Below are positions 43,801 to 55,868 of a DNA stretch of 64,000 nucleotides, one piece after another. The stretch comes from Erinaceus europaeus (lineage: Eukaryota > Chordata > Mammalia > Eulipotyphla > Erinaceidae). Positions within the stretch are counted from its first letter, which is position 1. Each line of letters begins with the position of its first letter. The notes beneath the pieces were generated by a model that saw only the letters and a program-made list of their open reading frames with translations, did not search any database and was not told the DNA's origin. Both the position numbers and the translations under genes were made by a program. The DNA is taken from assembly GCF_950295315.1 (NCBI RefSeq), contig NC_080165.1:8467917-8531916 (forward strand), in the 5' to 3' direction.

Positions 43801-44397
43801 GTCACTCCAGCAGCCGCACCACACCCGCTTTTCCAAAATGCCCTTTAGACACTAAGCACACAGGAGCCAGAAGCCTCACTGCTCAACGATCCCCTTTTGT
43901 ACCCCGACTTGTTGCCACATTCCTTGTGCCATCGCTTCTTTTCCGACTTTTCCTCTTAACGTACCATTTCCTCGCCTCCACATTGGTTGCTGAGCCATTC
44001 CCCCTACTACCACCCTCCTCTGGCCTGAGGCTACTCTTGTCTGCTGTCAAAGGAACATCATCTCCTGGGGACTTCTCAGATACCCTTGGGAAAATTCTGG
44101 GGTATCCAATTTGGAGGGACTTATCTCTATGTTAGGAAGTTCTTACTCCTCTAAACTCGAAGTCCCAAAGAAAGGGGAACATTCTCCTTCAGCTTCCCCA
44201 ATTCTTCAGCTCCCTTTCTTTTGTTTGTTGACGCAGTGCCAGAATCCAACCCAGAACCTTTAAGTAAAGAAGACACTCTACCACTAAGTCACCTCCCTGC
44301 CTCCTCCACACCTCTTTCCTCTTTAAACCACTCTTCTTGTTCCTTTATGCTGATTTTCAAATTTGATTCTTACAAGACTTTATCAAACTGAATAGGA
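43801..44397. other. mostly unique sequence
   Basis: The 128-codon plus frame (43749-44135) begins inside a SINE and shows no domain. A SINE-d-like piece lies at 44222-44292 (minus). Confidence 0.45.
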
Positions 44398-44605
44398 GGG
44401 GCTGGGCAGTGGTACACTCGGTCAAGCACACGGAAGACTACATTCAAGGACCCAGGTTTGAGCCCCCAGTCTCTACCTGCAGGGGGACACTTCACCAACA
44501 GTGAAGCAGGTCTTCAGGTGTCTGTCTGTCTGTCTTCCTCCCTGTCTCTCTAGCTCTCTGTCCTCTCTCAATTTATCTCTCTGTCCTATTTAAAAACAAA
44601 TGAAT
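44398..44605 (+). mobile_element. SINE-b
   Basis: Head ggggctgggcagtggtacac, B box caggtttgagcccc, then a TCTG repeat body. Confidence 0.87.
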
Positions 44606-44744
44606 AGTGAAGCTCCTCAAACTGATTTTGAAGATGCTGCCTGTCTCCACAGTTCGTTTTTTCTTTGCAAGAGACAAGTAGGAGGTTAGAGTAGAAGTGA
44701 GAGTGGGGAATTACTGTTCCCAAAGTCAAACTTCCCATGCTTTA

Positions 44745-44905
44745 TAGCTGCCCCCTCTTTCCCTCTTTCTTCTCAATTTTTCTCTGTCCTATGAAGTGTA
44801 ATAGAAAAAAAAAATGACCGCAGGTCCCAAGTTCAATCCCCAGTACCACAAGGACCTCAAGTTAAGCAATGCTATGCTAAATAACAAATAATAAAATTAA
44901 AAATC
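44745..44905 (+). mobile_element. SINE tail plus SINE-c-like piece
   Basis: cctctttcttctcaattttt and ctgtcctatgaagtg, then gcaggtcccaagttcaatcc. Probably two fused remnants. Confidence 0.55.
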
Positions 44906-45056
44906 AAAGCTACAATTGAATTAACGGGCAGAACAAGTTCATTCCAAGCAATCACAGTTCACTGTGGCAAATGAATTCCCCTACGGATTTCCGGCAAGCA
45001 GCATGTTCAGAAATTATACAGCTCACCATTTATTTGAAAGAAGACACTCAATTTAG

Positions 45057-47325
45057 TTTTTACGCAGCTGTTAAGAAGAATGAACCCACCTTCTCTGACC
45101 CATCTTGGATGGAGCTACATGGAACTATGTTGTGAGCTAAGTCAGAAAGATAAAGACAAGTATGGGATGAACCCACTCAAACAGAAGTTGAGAAACAAGA
45201 ACAGAGAGGGAAACTCAAATGAGGATCTGACTAAATCTAGAGCAGGGAACCAAAGTAATAACCCTGGGGTGAGGGTGAGGGTGGATGTTCAGCTTCATGA
45301 GGCAGGCAGGGGTGGGTAGGATGGGGCATAGTCTTTCGGTGGTGGAAATAGTGTTTATGTACATTTGTATTAATTTGTAGTCATATAAATCAATATTTAA
45401 CTAATATGAGAATTGACTGAATGTCTCAAACTTTTTAATGCACAGACCATAGGCTGAATCTTTGATATGTTGACTCTCTTCATAATTTAGAGCAGGTAGA
45501 ACAGAAGAAACCGGTGGCACAGCTATATACAAATCATGTCAAAGGACATAAATTAGGGTGATGTTGTGTATGATACAGCAAATCCTAACAAAGGGATTTT
45601 CAAAGTTAACCCAATTGCCAAATAATGTGATTGTAGCAATAACTATCTATTGTCTTCTTAAACCCTAAGACAGCAGGAGCCTCCCACTTCCTCTATAGAG
45701 CCCACATTTCCCCCAGTCCTGGAACCTTTAGAGTGGGGCTCACTTTCCTGCATGCTTCTCTCAATTCATATAAAATGATATCACATCTGCTGATCCCAAG
45801 CTGATCAAAGCAACGAGTAACATCTCAGCATGTGACTTCAGACTGTGTCCAGAGACGTCAGACATGGAATGTCAGCCCTTGACTCTCATTAATCGGGTGA
45901 AATCTTTTCTTTCATAGGATTCTCTAATTCCATTCCAGGTGGTTCACTTCCTAACAAAGTTCAAAAACCTAGATATACACCAGGTCCTGTGAGATAGGGC
46001 AGATGTTCACATGATCCATAAATTAGGGCAAAATACAGACCTGAAAGCAAAAGTACACAATAGTCTGCAGTGAGTCAGTATATAGTTCATAAGGAAATAG
46101 TGTCAACTTAGACTTAGATACCCTCCTCATCTATTTCCTATTATACTTCCCTCACTCACTCCCAAGCTATTCTTATCAAAGCAAGGACTGCAAAAGCGGA
46201 ATAAGGGCAAGAAACTGGCAAACTTTAAATATGACTCTTTAGTCACTATCAGGCCACCCCACTAGCTGGGGCCCTAGTCGGGGAGTCCTGAGATTCCCAA
46301 ACAGACATGATGGGCCTAGACCTCCTCGAATAAATCCCTCTCTCCATTATTTCCAGTCATCTCTATAAGGAATAACAAAACAGACCCCTTTGTGGGGCCC
46401 TATAGGACCTTACCCTCAACTTGGATCAACAACTGTAGAGAATGTTCCATCCTCTGAAGGGAGGCTGGACAACATACTCTATACTACACCTGAGGAAGAT
46501 GGGTCAATATTGGGGCAGCATGGAATGTTCCTACTCATGACCACTGAATGTGAGCTCAGATCTACAGGGATGCAGAGGTCACATAGGCTCCTAAGCTGAA
46601 TATGGGCCCCAGATGACATCAAATTGATGGAGTTTACAGTCAACAATATTTATATGCTTTTCCCATATTAGGGAACTACTCTATTCCCTGATCCAGCTTT
46701 CTGGTCCTTTTTTCAGCCATGACATCATCTCCCCAGACAATAACTTGAATCCACCTGCATATCATATTTCAGGCTCAAGGGAAAAAAAATTATAGCCACA
46801 GGTCCTTTGGAATATAACTAAAATATGTCTACTAGCTATCTACAAAATGGAGAACCCCCTCACCCCCCAGCTCTTCACCAACTCTTCGTATGCACTAGTC
46901 CAGCCTTTAGGTTAGTCAACAATTTGTTTGGCTTTATGTGTTAACTCTCTTTTCAGCCACCAGGTTCCAGATGTTAGCATGATGCCAACCAGACTTCCCT
47001 GGACAGAAAACCCCACCAATGTGTCCTGGAGCTCCGACTCCCCAGAGCCTCGCCCCACTAGGGAAAGAGAGAGGCAGACTGGGAGTATGGACCGACCAGT
47101 CAACGCCCGTGTTCAGTGGGGAAGCAATTACAGAAGCCAGACCTTCCACCCTCTGCATCCCACAATGACCCTGGGTCCATACTCCCAGAGGGATAAGGAA
47201 TAGGAAAGCTATCAGGGGAGGGGATGGGATACGGAGTTCTGGTGATGGGAATTGTATGGAGTTGTACCCCTCTTATCCTATGATTTTGTCAGTGTTACCT
47301 TTTTTATAAATAAAATTAAAATAAA
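45057..47325 (+). mobile_element. L1 with a 2.3-kb 3' UTR, the longest copy here
   Basis: Starts in the segment ctgttaagaagaatgaaccc and runs through aaagtaataaccctggggtg, gcaaatcctaacaaaggg and gagatgatgtcatggctg (reverse) to ccttttttataaataaaatt. Order matches all other copies, so I use it as the reference. No ORF2 remains. The sense 91-codon frame at 46928-47203 is discussed under rejected items. Confidence 0.9.
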
Positions 47326-48268
47326 AGAAAGAAAAAAAGAGAGAAAGAACTAAGGCAAGACCTTAGAAGTGAATAAAAAATGAGCATCAACTTCCACATG
47401 AAGTTAGCCATTTTACTCTAAAAAAAAGTAAGTTTTGACATTCACCATTGTTTTTCTGAGTCAGAGACATACAGCTTGAACTTTTTAAATATATAGAAAT
47501 GATTTTCTGCTGAAAGTGTTTTTCCTTTGAGTTTGTAAGATTCATTTGAGTCCTTATAGACTCTCTGTCTGGAGAGGGCCCTTCTTGCAGTGATTCAGGC
47601 AATACCTGTCTGAGTGTTTAAGAGTTAGCAGATATTATTTTTTATTTATTTTTACAATTCTTCCCTTCACAGTTCAGAATTTTGTTCCTTTCTTTTCTTT
47701 CTCATAGCTCTGTAGTTCTCTATATCTCCCTTTCCTTTTTCTGGGGTGACTCAGAAATCAAATTCATCACCCTCTTTGGGGCCTGGCTTATCATTCCTTC
47801 TTTTTTTCTGTATGATGGAGTTTCAGTTGCTGTGCTGAGGGTTCTGTGGGGGAAGAACTTGCCTCTGAAGGGCTGGAAACTCTTCTATCAAAGCACTTAG
47901 TTAATTACCTCAAATGCAATTGTATGCTAATGCTCCCTCTTTTATTCACCAGTCTGTGTGTCTCTGGAGGGCATGAGCTAGATGTTTTTATCTCCGCGTT
48001 CTCTGTGACTAACGCCTTGTCTGTCTCGGTGGAGGCAGCCAATAAACAGGACGAATGTTTACGAATCTCAACTTGGGTTGAATGGGCTTCCTGCCATTCA
48101 GATGTCTGTCTTTCTTCTCTAATTGTGGGATGAATTGGGGCAAAGCTAGATGAAGTGTTTTATAAAATATGTATACACTCATATGTTAGTAAAAGGTGAA
48201 AGATTAATGGGATCTGAAGAGAAACCAGAGTATAGACTTACATGTTAGTGCGTTAACTCTTGGTCTTG
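47326..48268. other. unique sequence, about 0.9 kb
   Basis: Plus frames at 47682-47900 (72 codons) and 47846-48133 (95 codons) overlap in different phases and resemble no family. I do not call an exon. Confidence 0.45.
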
Positions 48269-48269
48269 G

Positions 48270-48365
48270 CGTTATAAAGGATAGGCAGATAGGCTATATG
48301 CAGAGACTCTCATGCCTGAGGCTCCAAAGTTCCAGGTTCAATCCTAAGCAGGGCTCTGGGGGGAT
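48270..48365 (+). mobile_element. SINE-c
   Basis: ggctatatgcagagactctc, atgcctgaggctccaaag and ttccaggttcaatcct. Confidence 0.8.
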
Positions 48366-48397
48366 AAAACCGATATGCAAAATAGTTCCAACCAGTG

Positions 48398-48686
48398 TTT
48401 TTTTTTTTTTTTTGGCTCCAGGGTAATTGCTGGGGCTTGGGGTCTGCACTATGAATCCACTGCTCCTGGGGGCCAATTTTTCCTTTTTTTTTTTTTTGCA
48501 TAGAACAGAGAAATTGAGAAGAGAAGGGAAGGTAGAAAGATAGACACCTACAGACCTGCTTCACCACTTGTAAAGTGAAACCCCCTCGCCTGCCCCCACC
48601 ACAGGTGGCTCAAACCAGGATTCTTGGCGGGTCCTTGAGCTCCATACTAGGTGCACTTAACCCTGTGTGTTACCGCCCAGCCCCCA
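48398..48686 (-). mobile_element. SINE with extra 3' module
   Basis: Module (ggctccagggtaattgctgg), a second poly(T) at 48485-48498, body, and head ending taccgcccagcccc. Flanks aaccagtg and aatcagtg look like a target duplication. Confidence 0.87.
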
Positions 48687-48689
48687 ATC

Positions 48690-49888
48690 AGTGGGACAGG
48701 GGATAAAGCAGTAACTCATGCTTTGGATTTATGCACTTTAGTGACTGGCCCTTGTCTGACTCCGTATCACAGAGGTATTTGGCACCACGTGGAGGTATAG
48801 TTGGTCATCACATCTGGAGCAGAAGAAATGTTAGCTACTGGCAGCTACTGGGTAGGGACCAGAGAGGCTGCATAAAACCATACAATGAGGAAGACAATCA
48901 TCCTGTTTGACTTATCAACAGTGCAAAGAAACCAACTCAAGCTTAAGAACACAGAGCAAGTATATGAACTTCCCCTCATACGTTGAATAGGTGCTACTGA
49001 CCAATGGTTTAATCACTCGGCTTTTGTTGTTGTTTGTTTGTTTTTATGTTTATACACAGTATCAAGAAATAAGCCCAGGGTCTCAGACCTGAGTGCTATC
49101 ACTGAGTGGGTTTCCTGGGATAATTTTCTAATCCTTTCCTCATAGAGACTCCCAAACACTGTTCTCTCACCCATGGCATTGCCTCTGTGCTGCAGGAGCT
49201 GCAGCTGTGTTCTCTCTGCTGGGCCGTCAGTCTACCACGTGGCCCCAGCTTTAGCTTTCAAACACGTAAATGGATAAACACATTAATACAGTTCAATCTA
49301 CCGGAATAACTCCCTGTACTTCACAAATCTAGTTTATTCGATTCAGTCTTTTAGAAACATCAGTTTACATAGGTGAGAAACATCCGGTCTGTTTTCTTGG
49401 GGGGGGGGGGCACAGTAGCTTCGCTCTGATATTGGTAGATAGGGCATCACAGTGAATCGTGAACAAAAACCATGTGGTGCTTCAGGACCAATGCATGTAA
49501 CAGCCGGTGCATGTCCGTATGGTGACTCTTACTCTGGTGGCTGAGTGCAGAAGTAGCGGGTGAGATGCCAGTACTACAACACGAGAGCATCACAGTCTAA
49601 GATGCTGCCTAGAAACTTGACTAGATTCGCTTCTGATTTTATAGGAGCAAAGAGAAAATCTTTTCTAGGTCAATTAGTAAGCCATCTGAGGGTAGGTAGT
49701 TCATTAATGAGGCTAGACCTAGATCTATCGAACCACCGCAGTCCTGCACTACTGAGATGGTGAACAAGACTGATTGCACGGAGCACATAATTCTCAGCTT
49801 GAACAAAACTTTAAAACAGAACAATAGATAAATATATGAATGTATAATTGGAGAAAGAAATAAAAATGTAAATTATTGACTCAGCCAT
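48690..49888. other. unique sequence, about 1.2 kb
   Basis: Includes a G run at 49400-49411. No gene or repeat recognised. Confidence 0.45.
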
Positions 49889-49912
49889 ATTATTTAATTT
49901 ATTTAACATTTT

Positions 49913-50203
49913 AATATATATATATTTATTTATTTTCCCTTTTGTTGCCCTTGTTGTTTAACATTGTTGTGGTTATCATTGTCGTTACTGATGTCATCGT
50001 TGTTGGATAGGACAGAGAGAAATGGAGAGAGGAGGGGAAGACGGAGAGGGGGAGAGAAAGACAGACACCTGCAGACCTGCTTCACCGCCTGTGAAGCGAC
50101 TCCCCTGCAGGTGGGGAGCCGGGGGCTCGAACTGGGATCCTTCAGCAGGTCCTTGCTCTTTGTGCCACAGGTGCTTAACCCACTGCACCACTGCCCGACT
50201 CCC
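49913..50203 (-). mobile_element. SINE-a, first of three stacked copies
   Basis: Perfect 13-bp duplication tatttaacatttt at 49900-49912 and 50204-50216. Confidence 0.94.
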
Positions 50204-50216
50204 TATTTAACATTTT

Positions 50217-50507
50217 TTTTTGTAATTTTATTTATTTATCTTCCCTTTTGTTGCCCTTGTTGTCTTTTTTTTTTTTTAATTGTTGTTGTAGTTGATGTCG
50301 TCGTTGTTGGATAGGACAGAGAGAAATGGAGAGAGGAGGGGAAGACAGAGAGGGGGAGAGAAAGACAGACACCTGCAGATCTGCTTCACCACCTGTGAAG
50401 CGACACCCCTGCAGGTGGGGAGCTGGGGGCTCGAACCGGGATCCTCATGCCGGTCCTTGCGCTTAGTGCCACCTGCGCTTAGCCCGCTGCGCTACCGCCC
50501 GGCTCTC
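50217..50507 (-). mobile_element. SINE-a, second of three stacked copies
   Basis: Young-looking copy with intact head (gctaccgcccggctctc). tttaacatttt recurs on its right, so it used the same target as its neighbour. Confidence 0.94.
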
Positions 50508-50722
50508 TTTAACATTTTTTAAATATTTATTATTAGATAGAGGCAGAGAGAAATTGAGAGTGGAAGGGAAGAAAGAGAAGGAGAGAGACAGAGAGACACC
50601 TGCAGCCCTGCTTCACCACTCCTGAAGCTTTCCCCCTGCAGGTGGGGGCCAGGGGCTTGAAACTAAATCCTTGTGCCCTGTAATGTGTGCACTTCACCAG
50701 GTGCACCACCACCTGGCCCCAA
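50508..50722 (-). mobile_element. SINE-b, oldest of the stack
   Basis: Tail tttattattagatagaggca, and head caggtgcaccaccacctggc. Sequences like catattatttaa lie on both sides of the whole stack. Confidence 0.9.
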
Positions 50723-51490
50723 GTCATATTACTTTACAGAACAAGTCCATTTAATTATGACAAATGTGCTGGTCTTAACCTAATGGTTTTGTTTTCAAAA
50801 GATCAGCTTTGGGGCTTTTTTACTAAGTTATTTTGGGATATATAGCCCTCCCAGCTCTCATGCATATTGAAGTAGTGTGCAGCACAGTTTGGACTGACTT
50901 TGAATGCCCTAGTCATGCTCATTGGGTGGCTCACTGCTGAGGCTTCATGGTCTGCTGCAAAGCCATGCCTAGATGAATTAGTTATGGGCCTACTGTTTGC
51001 TGTCATTCCTCAGCAGGATTGAATTTGCAGAGTTCGCCCTCTTGTGGCCCAATGGGTGCATCCACACACTGTCCATCACACTAGAGAGGAGGAAGGGACT
51101 GACCCTCTTTGTTCTGATAAAGGCTGAAAGGTATTAGCACTTTAAGAAGAGCAGGGACTCTGGGACCAGCTATATGGGATCTACCACTTCCCATCTGTGT
51201 CATCAAAGGTCTCCACATTTGAAAAATGTAAACAAAACGTCCATATTACAGGATTGTCCAGTTATACTGATACATGTACAGGGCTTAAAATATTTGTCAC
51301 AGATCAACTACCCAAATTAAGTTTGAATGCACACTACAGTGGCTCCCAACTCATATCTGAGCAAAATTTTCTCAAAATTTTACAAGCACTAATTAGACAG
51401 GCAGTTTTCTAAATACATTAGAGGAGATAAAAAATCGGACTTTTTAGACATGACTTAATGTATGTTGAAATGAGTCTTACAAATCATATC
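50723..51490. other. unique sequence, about 0.77 kb
   Basis: No repeat recognised. Short frames at 50803-51006 (minus) and 51197-51412 (plus) show no family. Confidence 0.45.
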
Positions 51491-51492
51491 TC

Positions 51493-51640
51493 TAGGCAAA
51501 GGAGACAGCATAATGGTTATGCAAACAGATTCTCATGCTTAAGGTTGCCAGGTTCCAGGTTCAAACCCCCCCCCCCACACACACACACACACAGACACAC
51601 CATCATAAGCTAGAGCTGAGCAGTGCTCTGGAAATAAAAA
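51493..51640 (+). mobile_element. SINE-c with a C/CA run
   Basis: aaatcatatc occurs on both sides, suggesting the target duplication. The B-box region is followed by 11-12 C and a CA run (51567-51592). Confidence 0.87.
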
Positions 51641-51766
51641 AAATCATATCACTCTATAAAAATCTTCATCAAACTATGATTATATCCTATGAAGTGATGA
51701 ACAATGAACATTTGTTAAGTATCTATATCTTTTCAAATAGCTCTCAAATATTTAAAGAGACATTTC

Positions 51767-52073
51767 TTTATTTTAAAAAATTTTCTTATATTTATTTATT
51801 TATTTATTTTCCCTTTTGTTGCCCTTGTTTTTTATTGTAGTTATTATTATTGTCATTACTGATGTAGTCGTTGTTGGATAGGACAGAGAGAAATGAAGAG
51901 AGGAGGAGAAGACAGAGAGGGGGAGAGAAAGACAGACACCTGCAGACCTGCTTTATCGCCTGTGAAGCGACTCCCCTGCAGGTGGGGAGCCGGGGGCTCA
52001 AACCCAGATGGTTACACTGGTCTCTGTGCTTCGGGCCACATGTGCTTAACCCACGGTGCTACCACCCAACTCC
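51767..52073 (-). mobile_element. SINE-a, complete
   Basis: Duplication aaagagacattt on both sides (about 51755-51766 and 52075-52086). Confidence 0.92.
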
Positions 52074-52086
52074 CTAAAGAGACATT

Positions 52087-52399
52087 TATTAAATACTAGT
52101 GCTCCCATCTCTTCCACTTCCTTTTAAAAAATGCTAATCAACTGAACATGTAAGTATAGATAAAAAGGCAAATATCTTGCTTCACAAATTACTTTTGGTA
52201 GATTGAAAAAGGCTATCCGTTCCAGACTCAGTCATAAAATTGATGATTTTCTTTGAAAAAGTGTGACGATGAGCTCTGTGAGTAAATAGTAAAAAGTGTA
52301 TGTTATTTCTACACTTGACAAAATCTGATCAGTCTCTCACAAACTAATAAAAAACCATAATTATATTTAGTACTATGATCTTTTTTCTTGTCCTTTTAA
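52087..52399. other. unique sequence
   Basis: AT-rich spacer with no recognised feature. Confidence 0.4.
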
Positions 52400-52585
52400 A
52401 ATTTTATTTCTTTATTGGGGTATTAATGCTTTACATTCAATAGTAAATACAATAGTTTGTACATGCATCACATTCCCCAGTTTCCCATTTCACAATACAA
52501 CCCCCACTAGGTCCTCTGTTATCCTTCTTAGACCTGTATTCTCCCCACCCAACCACCCCCACCCCAGAGTCTTTTACTCTTGTGG
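52400..52585 (-). mobile_element. L1 3' end, second 3'-UTR type
   Basis: tttctttattggggtattaa, gtttgtacatgcatcacatt, ccccactaggtcctctg, gagtcttttactc. Reverse complement of the type seen at 54486. Confidence 0.75.
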
Positions 52586-52652
52586 ATATTAGATTATCAT
52601 GCACAAAGTGGAAGAGAGGCAATAAAGACTTGCCTAAACAAGCAAGAGGTTT

Positions 52653-52930
52653 TTTTTAAGTATTTATTTATTCCCTTTTGTTGCCCTTGTTGCTTATCGT
52701 TGTTGTTGTTGTTACTGATGTCCTTGTTGTTGGATAGGACAGAGAGAAATGGAGAGAGGAAGGGAAGACAGAGAAAGTGAGAGAAAGACAGACACCTGCA
52801 GACCTGCTTCATTGCCTGTGAAGCGACTCCCCTGCAGGTGGGGAGCCAGGGGCTCGAACCTGGATTCTTATGTCGGTCTTTGCGCTTTGTGCCACATGTG
52901 CTTAGCCCACTGTGCTTCCACCCGACCCCC
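52653..52930 (-). mobile_element. SINE-a
   Basis: Full minus copy from tttattcccttttgttgccc to gcttccacccgacccccc. Flanks caagcaagag and ccaggcaagag. Confidence 0.9.
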
Positions 52931-52934
52931 CAGG

Positions 52935-53996
52935 CAAGAGTTTGATTAATGTCTTTCCAAACTGTTTCATTTTAAGTGTTGAAAATAAATATATAATTGA
53001 ATCTGTAATGCTGCAATAAGCATACATAACCTATTAGAAATTCTGTAATTTTTGTCTAATATATGAATATAGTGTATGCATTAAGTAATATGTGATTACT
53101 TAAAATTATGTTACTATCCCTGGCACTTTATTCTTTCGTTCAAAATCATATCACATTACTATAGAAACTAATGAAAAATGTTAAGTATAAATAGAAAACA
53201 AACACAACAAACTACTTGGTAGGGAACACGGTACTGTGCATTCAATAACTTCCTTATTTAAAGTGGACTTTTAGCAGACTTTATCCATTTTTAAAACACA
53301 CCGTGAGGGGCCATAGGGAGCAGGAGGGCTGATTCTGCCTGTGGCCTGCCGGCTCAGCTCTAGGGGAAACTCAGGGCTCCTGTCTCCCTGAAGGTGGGAC
53401 AATTCTCAGCTGACTCTGAATGTACTTTGCTGGCACACAGACTGTCAGGACTCAGGTCTGCAGAATTAATCGCTGCAACACATATTTATGGATATCACTT
53501 CTATATCACCTTGTACAGGAAGTAGATCATTTATGTTCATTTCCTCTAAAGGTGATACAGTAGGTTAGAAAGGCTGTGATCTAAGGCGATCACCGAAGGA
53601 ACGGCGGAAATAGAAACGGACCTCAGCCTATTTCCACTAAGTCTGGGACTCTTCCAATTCAAAGATGACAAATTGGCCAATGGTGAAGTTTGGAGGAGAA
53701 TCCAGCGCTGTTCATTCAAAGTTCACTCGTCAGATTTTTAATGACCCATGTACTGGTTACTGCTGTAGCTGAGACTAAGTCTCTGTCTAGACTTCTTCGT
53801 AATATAGAATGGGTCGCAGAGTACAGAACTAACTATGCGATGTGTTGTCACTGTGGCTAGTCCTGGGTGCTCGTAAGAGAGAAAATTCAAACCGATTCTT
53901 AGCTTGGAGAAAGTAGAAAGAGCAGGAGATATTCTAAGCTGAGAACTGAAGACGACTAGGAAGATAAACGCAAGGAGACAACTTGAGGTATTCGAA
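52935..53996. other. unique sequence, about 1.06 kb
   Basis: The 53300-53470 part is richer in GC than the rest. The minus frame 53738-54103 (121 codons) starts in SINE-a. No exon supported. Confidence 0.45.
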
Positions 53997-54008
53997 GAAA
54001 GTGCTCCA

Positions 54009-54290
54009 GGGGGAGTCCGGTGGTAGCGCAGCGGTTTAAGCGCAGCTGGCTCAAAGCACAAGGACCTGCCTAAGGATCCAGGTTCCAGCCCCCGGCCCCC
54101 CACCTGCAGGGGAGTCGCTTTGCAAGTGGTGAAGCAGGTCTGTAGGTGTCTGTCTTTCTCTCCCCCTGTCTTCCCCTCCTCTCTCCTCTCTCTGTCCTAT
54201 CCAACAACGACGACAACAATAAAATAATAAGGGCAGCAAAAGGGGATAAATAATATATAAAAAAGAGACAAACTAAAAAAGAAAAGAAAA
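54009..54290 (+). mobile_element. SINE-a, complete
   Basis: Duplication gaaagtgctcca (53997-54008) and gaaaatgctcca (54291-54302), one change. Confidence 0.94.
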
Positions 54291-54485
54291 GAAAATGCTC
54301 CAAGATAAAAGAGAGACTAGGAAAACAAAAGGAAGAGCAGTCACCATTAGTGGAGCCAAGAGGATAAGCAGAGCTCTTGAAAAACAGTGTCATCTTCAAG
54401 TTTAGAGTTTAGGCTGAGTTTTGCATAAAGATTTAACTGATGATGTTTAAAGGGGTGAAGTGTGATTAATTTAAATTTTAGAAAT

Positions 54486-54711
54486 ATTGGTGTATTGCAC
54501 CAAAATAAAAGACTCTGGGGTGGGTGGGGGGAAGGTTCAGGTCCTGCAATATGATGGCAAAGGAGGACCTAGTGGGGGTTGTGTTGTTATGTGGAAAACT
54601 GGGAAATGTCTCATATGTACAAACTATTGTATTTTACTGTCGATGGTAAACCATTAGTCCCCCCAATGAAGAAATTTAAAAATATAAAATAAAGTTCTCA
54701 GAAAAAAAAAT
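54486..54711 (+). mobile_element. L1 3' end, second 3'-UTR type, with target duplication
   Basis: Runs from gtattgcaccaaaataaaag to ttctcagaaaaaaaaa. aattttagaaat lies on both sides (about 54474-54485 and 54713-54724). Confidence 0.85.
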
Positions 54712-54943
54712 CAATTTTAGAAATAATCAAACTTTGGGTTAAGCGAATTAAACCATGCATTTAATTTCTGTTCTTAGAAAATCAGTAACATAGTAGCAGA
54801 TGAATTTATAAAGTTAAGCTAAGAAAATGTCAACTAGATCAAGAGAGGAGTCTATTTAAAAAGAAATAACCACAAAATATTCCAGAGATGCAAAATGTAT
54901 AAAGAGTGAGCTGCTAAAAAGACAGAGTCAAGAAATCAAGAGA

Positions 54944-55150
54944 TGGGGCTGGGCGGTAGCGCAGTGGGTTAAGCACACTTGGCCCAAAGCACAGGGACCA
55001 GCTAAAGGATCCCAGTTGGAGTCCTCCGCTCCCCGCCTGCAGGGGGAAGGGGTCGCTTCCCAGGCAGTGAAGCAGGTCTGCAGGTATCTGTCTTTCTCTC
55101 TGTCTTCCCCTCCTCTCTCAATTTCTCTCTGTCCTATCAAAAGTAAAAAG
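54944..55150 (+). mobile_element. SINE-a, short tail
   Basis: Head ggggctgggcggtagcgcag, an expanded ggggaagggg in the body, and a tail aaaagtaaaaagaaaag in place of the usual AACAA tail. Confidence 0.88.
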
Positions 55151-55307
55151 AAAAGAATCAGAGATGTAGGCAATTGGAAGGGAAGTGCCCTACAATATAC
55201 AAGTCAAACCTAGAAAGAAAAAAATAAATAAAGCTTGTGGAGATAAATATATTCCCGTGAAGAAGATAGATTTAAGGTACAAAAAAAAAAAAAAAAAACC
55301 AAAAACA

Positions 55308-55590
55308 GGTGGGAGTTGGACGATAGCAAAGCGGGTTAAGCACACGTGGCACAGAAGCGCCAAGGACCCGTGTGTGAATCTCGGTTCCAGCCCCCCACTC
55401 CCCACCTGCAGGGGAGTCACTTCACAAGCAGTGAAGCAGGTTTGTATGTATCTATCTTTCTCTCCCCCTCTCTGTCTTCCCCTCTTCTCTCCATTTCTCT
55501 TTGTCCTATCCAACAACGACGTCAATAATAACTACAATAATAAAACAATAAGGGCAACAAAAGGGAAAATGAATATTAAAAAAAGAAAAC
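55308..55590 (+). mobile_element. SINE-a
   Basis: Head gtgggagttggacgatagca and tail caacaaaagggaaaatgaat. Similar flanks (ccaaaaacagg, aaacaaacagg). Confidence 0.9.
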
Positions 55591-55649
55591 AAACAGGTTA
55601 ATGTTGTTTTGATGTCACCTTAAAGTCAATTACTTGGTAAAATTCTTTC

Positions 55650-55868
55650 TGACGGGCCAGGCAGTGGTGCTTTAGGTTAAGCTCACACCGCACAGCCGGG
55701 AAGCTTCACAAACAGCGAAGATGCCTACCTTGCTATCTTCTCCACCTCCCCTTCCTCTCTCAATTTCTCTCTGTCGTATCCAATAAAACAGAAAAAGAAA
55801 ATGGCCACCAGGAGCAGTGGATTCGTAGTGCTGGCACCAAGTCCCAGCCATAAACCTAGAGGCAAAAC
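55650..55868 (+). mobile_element. SINE with 3' module and internal deletion
   Basis: Head gacgggccaggcagtggtgc. The B-box part is deleted. The 3' module follows (atggccaccaggagcagtgg ... cctagaggc). Confidence 0.82.

Noticed and set aside
43749..44135. 128-codon plus frame, the longest outside L1 and Vingi
   Set aside because: Starts inside a SINE and shows no domain, signal or splice pattern.
46928..47203. 91-codon sense frame in the L1 3' UTR, also open at 57526-57801 and shorter at 39469-39729
   Set aside because: The first codon is TTG at 46928, and the ATG at 57526 is created by the inversion junction. The two versions differ at 15 of 91 residues and other copies are frameshifted, so there is no sign of coding.
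47682..48133. Overlapping 72- and 95-codon plus frames in unique sequence
   Set aside because: Different phases, no recognisable domain, low complexity, no splice evidence; chance frames are expected at this length.
49964..50314. Recurring frames with DRTERNGERRGRQR-like residues at many places
   Set aside because: These are antisense readings of SINE-a bodies; they move with the SINEs and have no conserved start.
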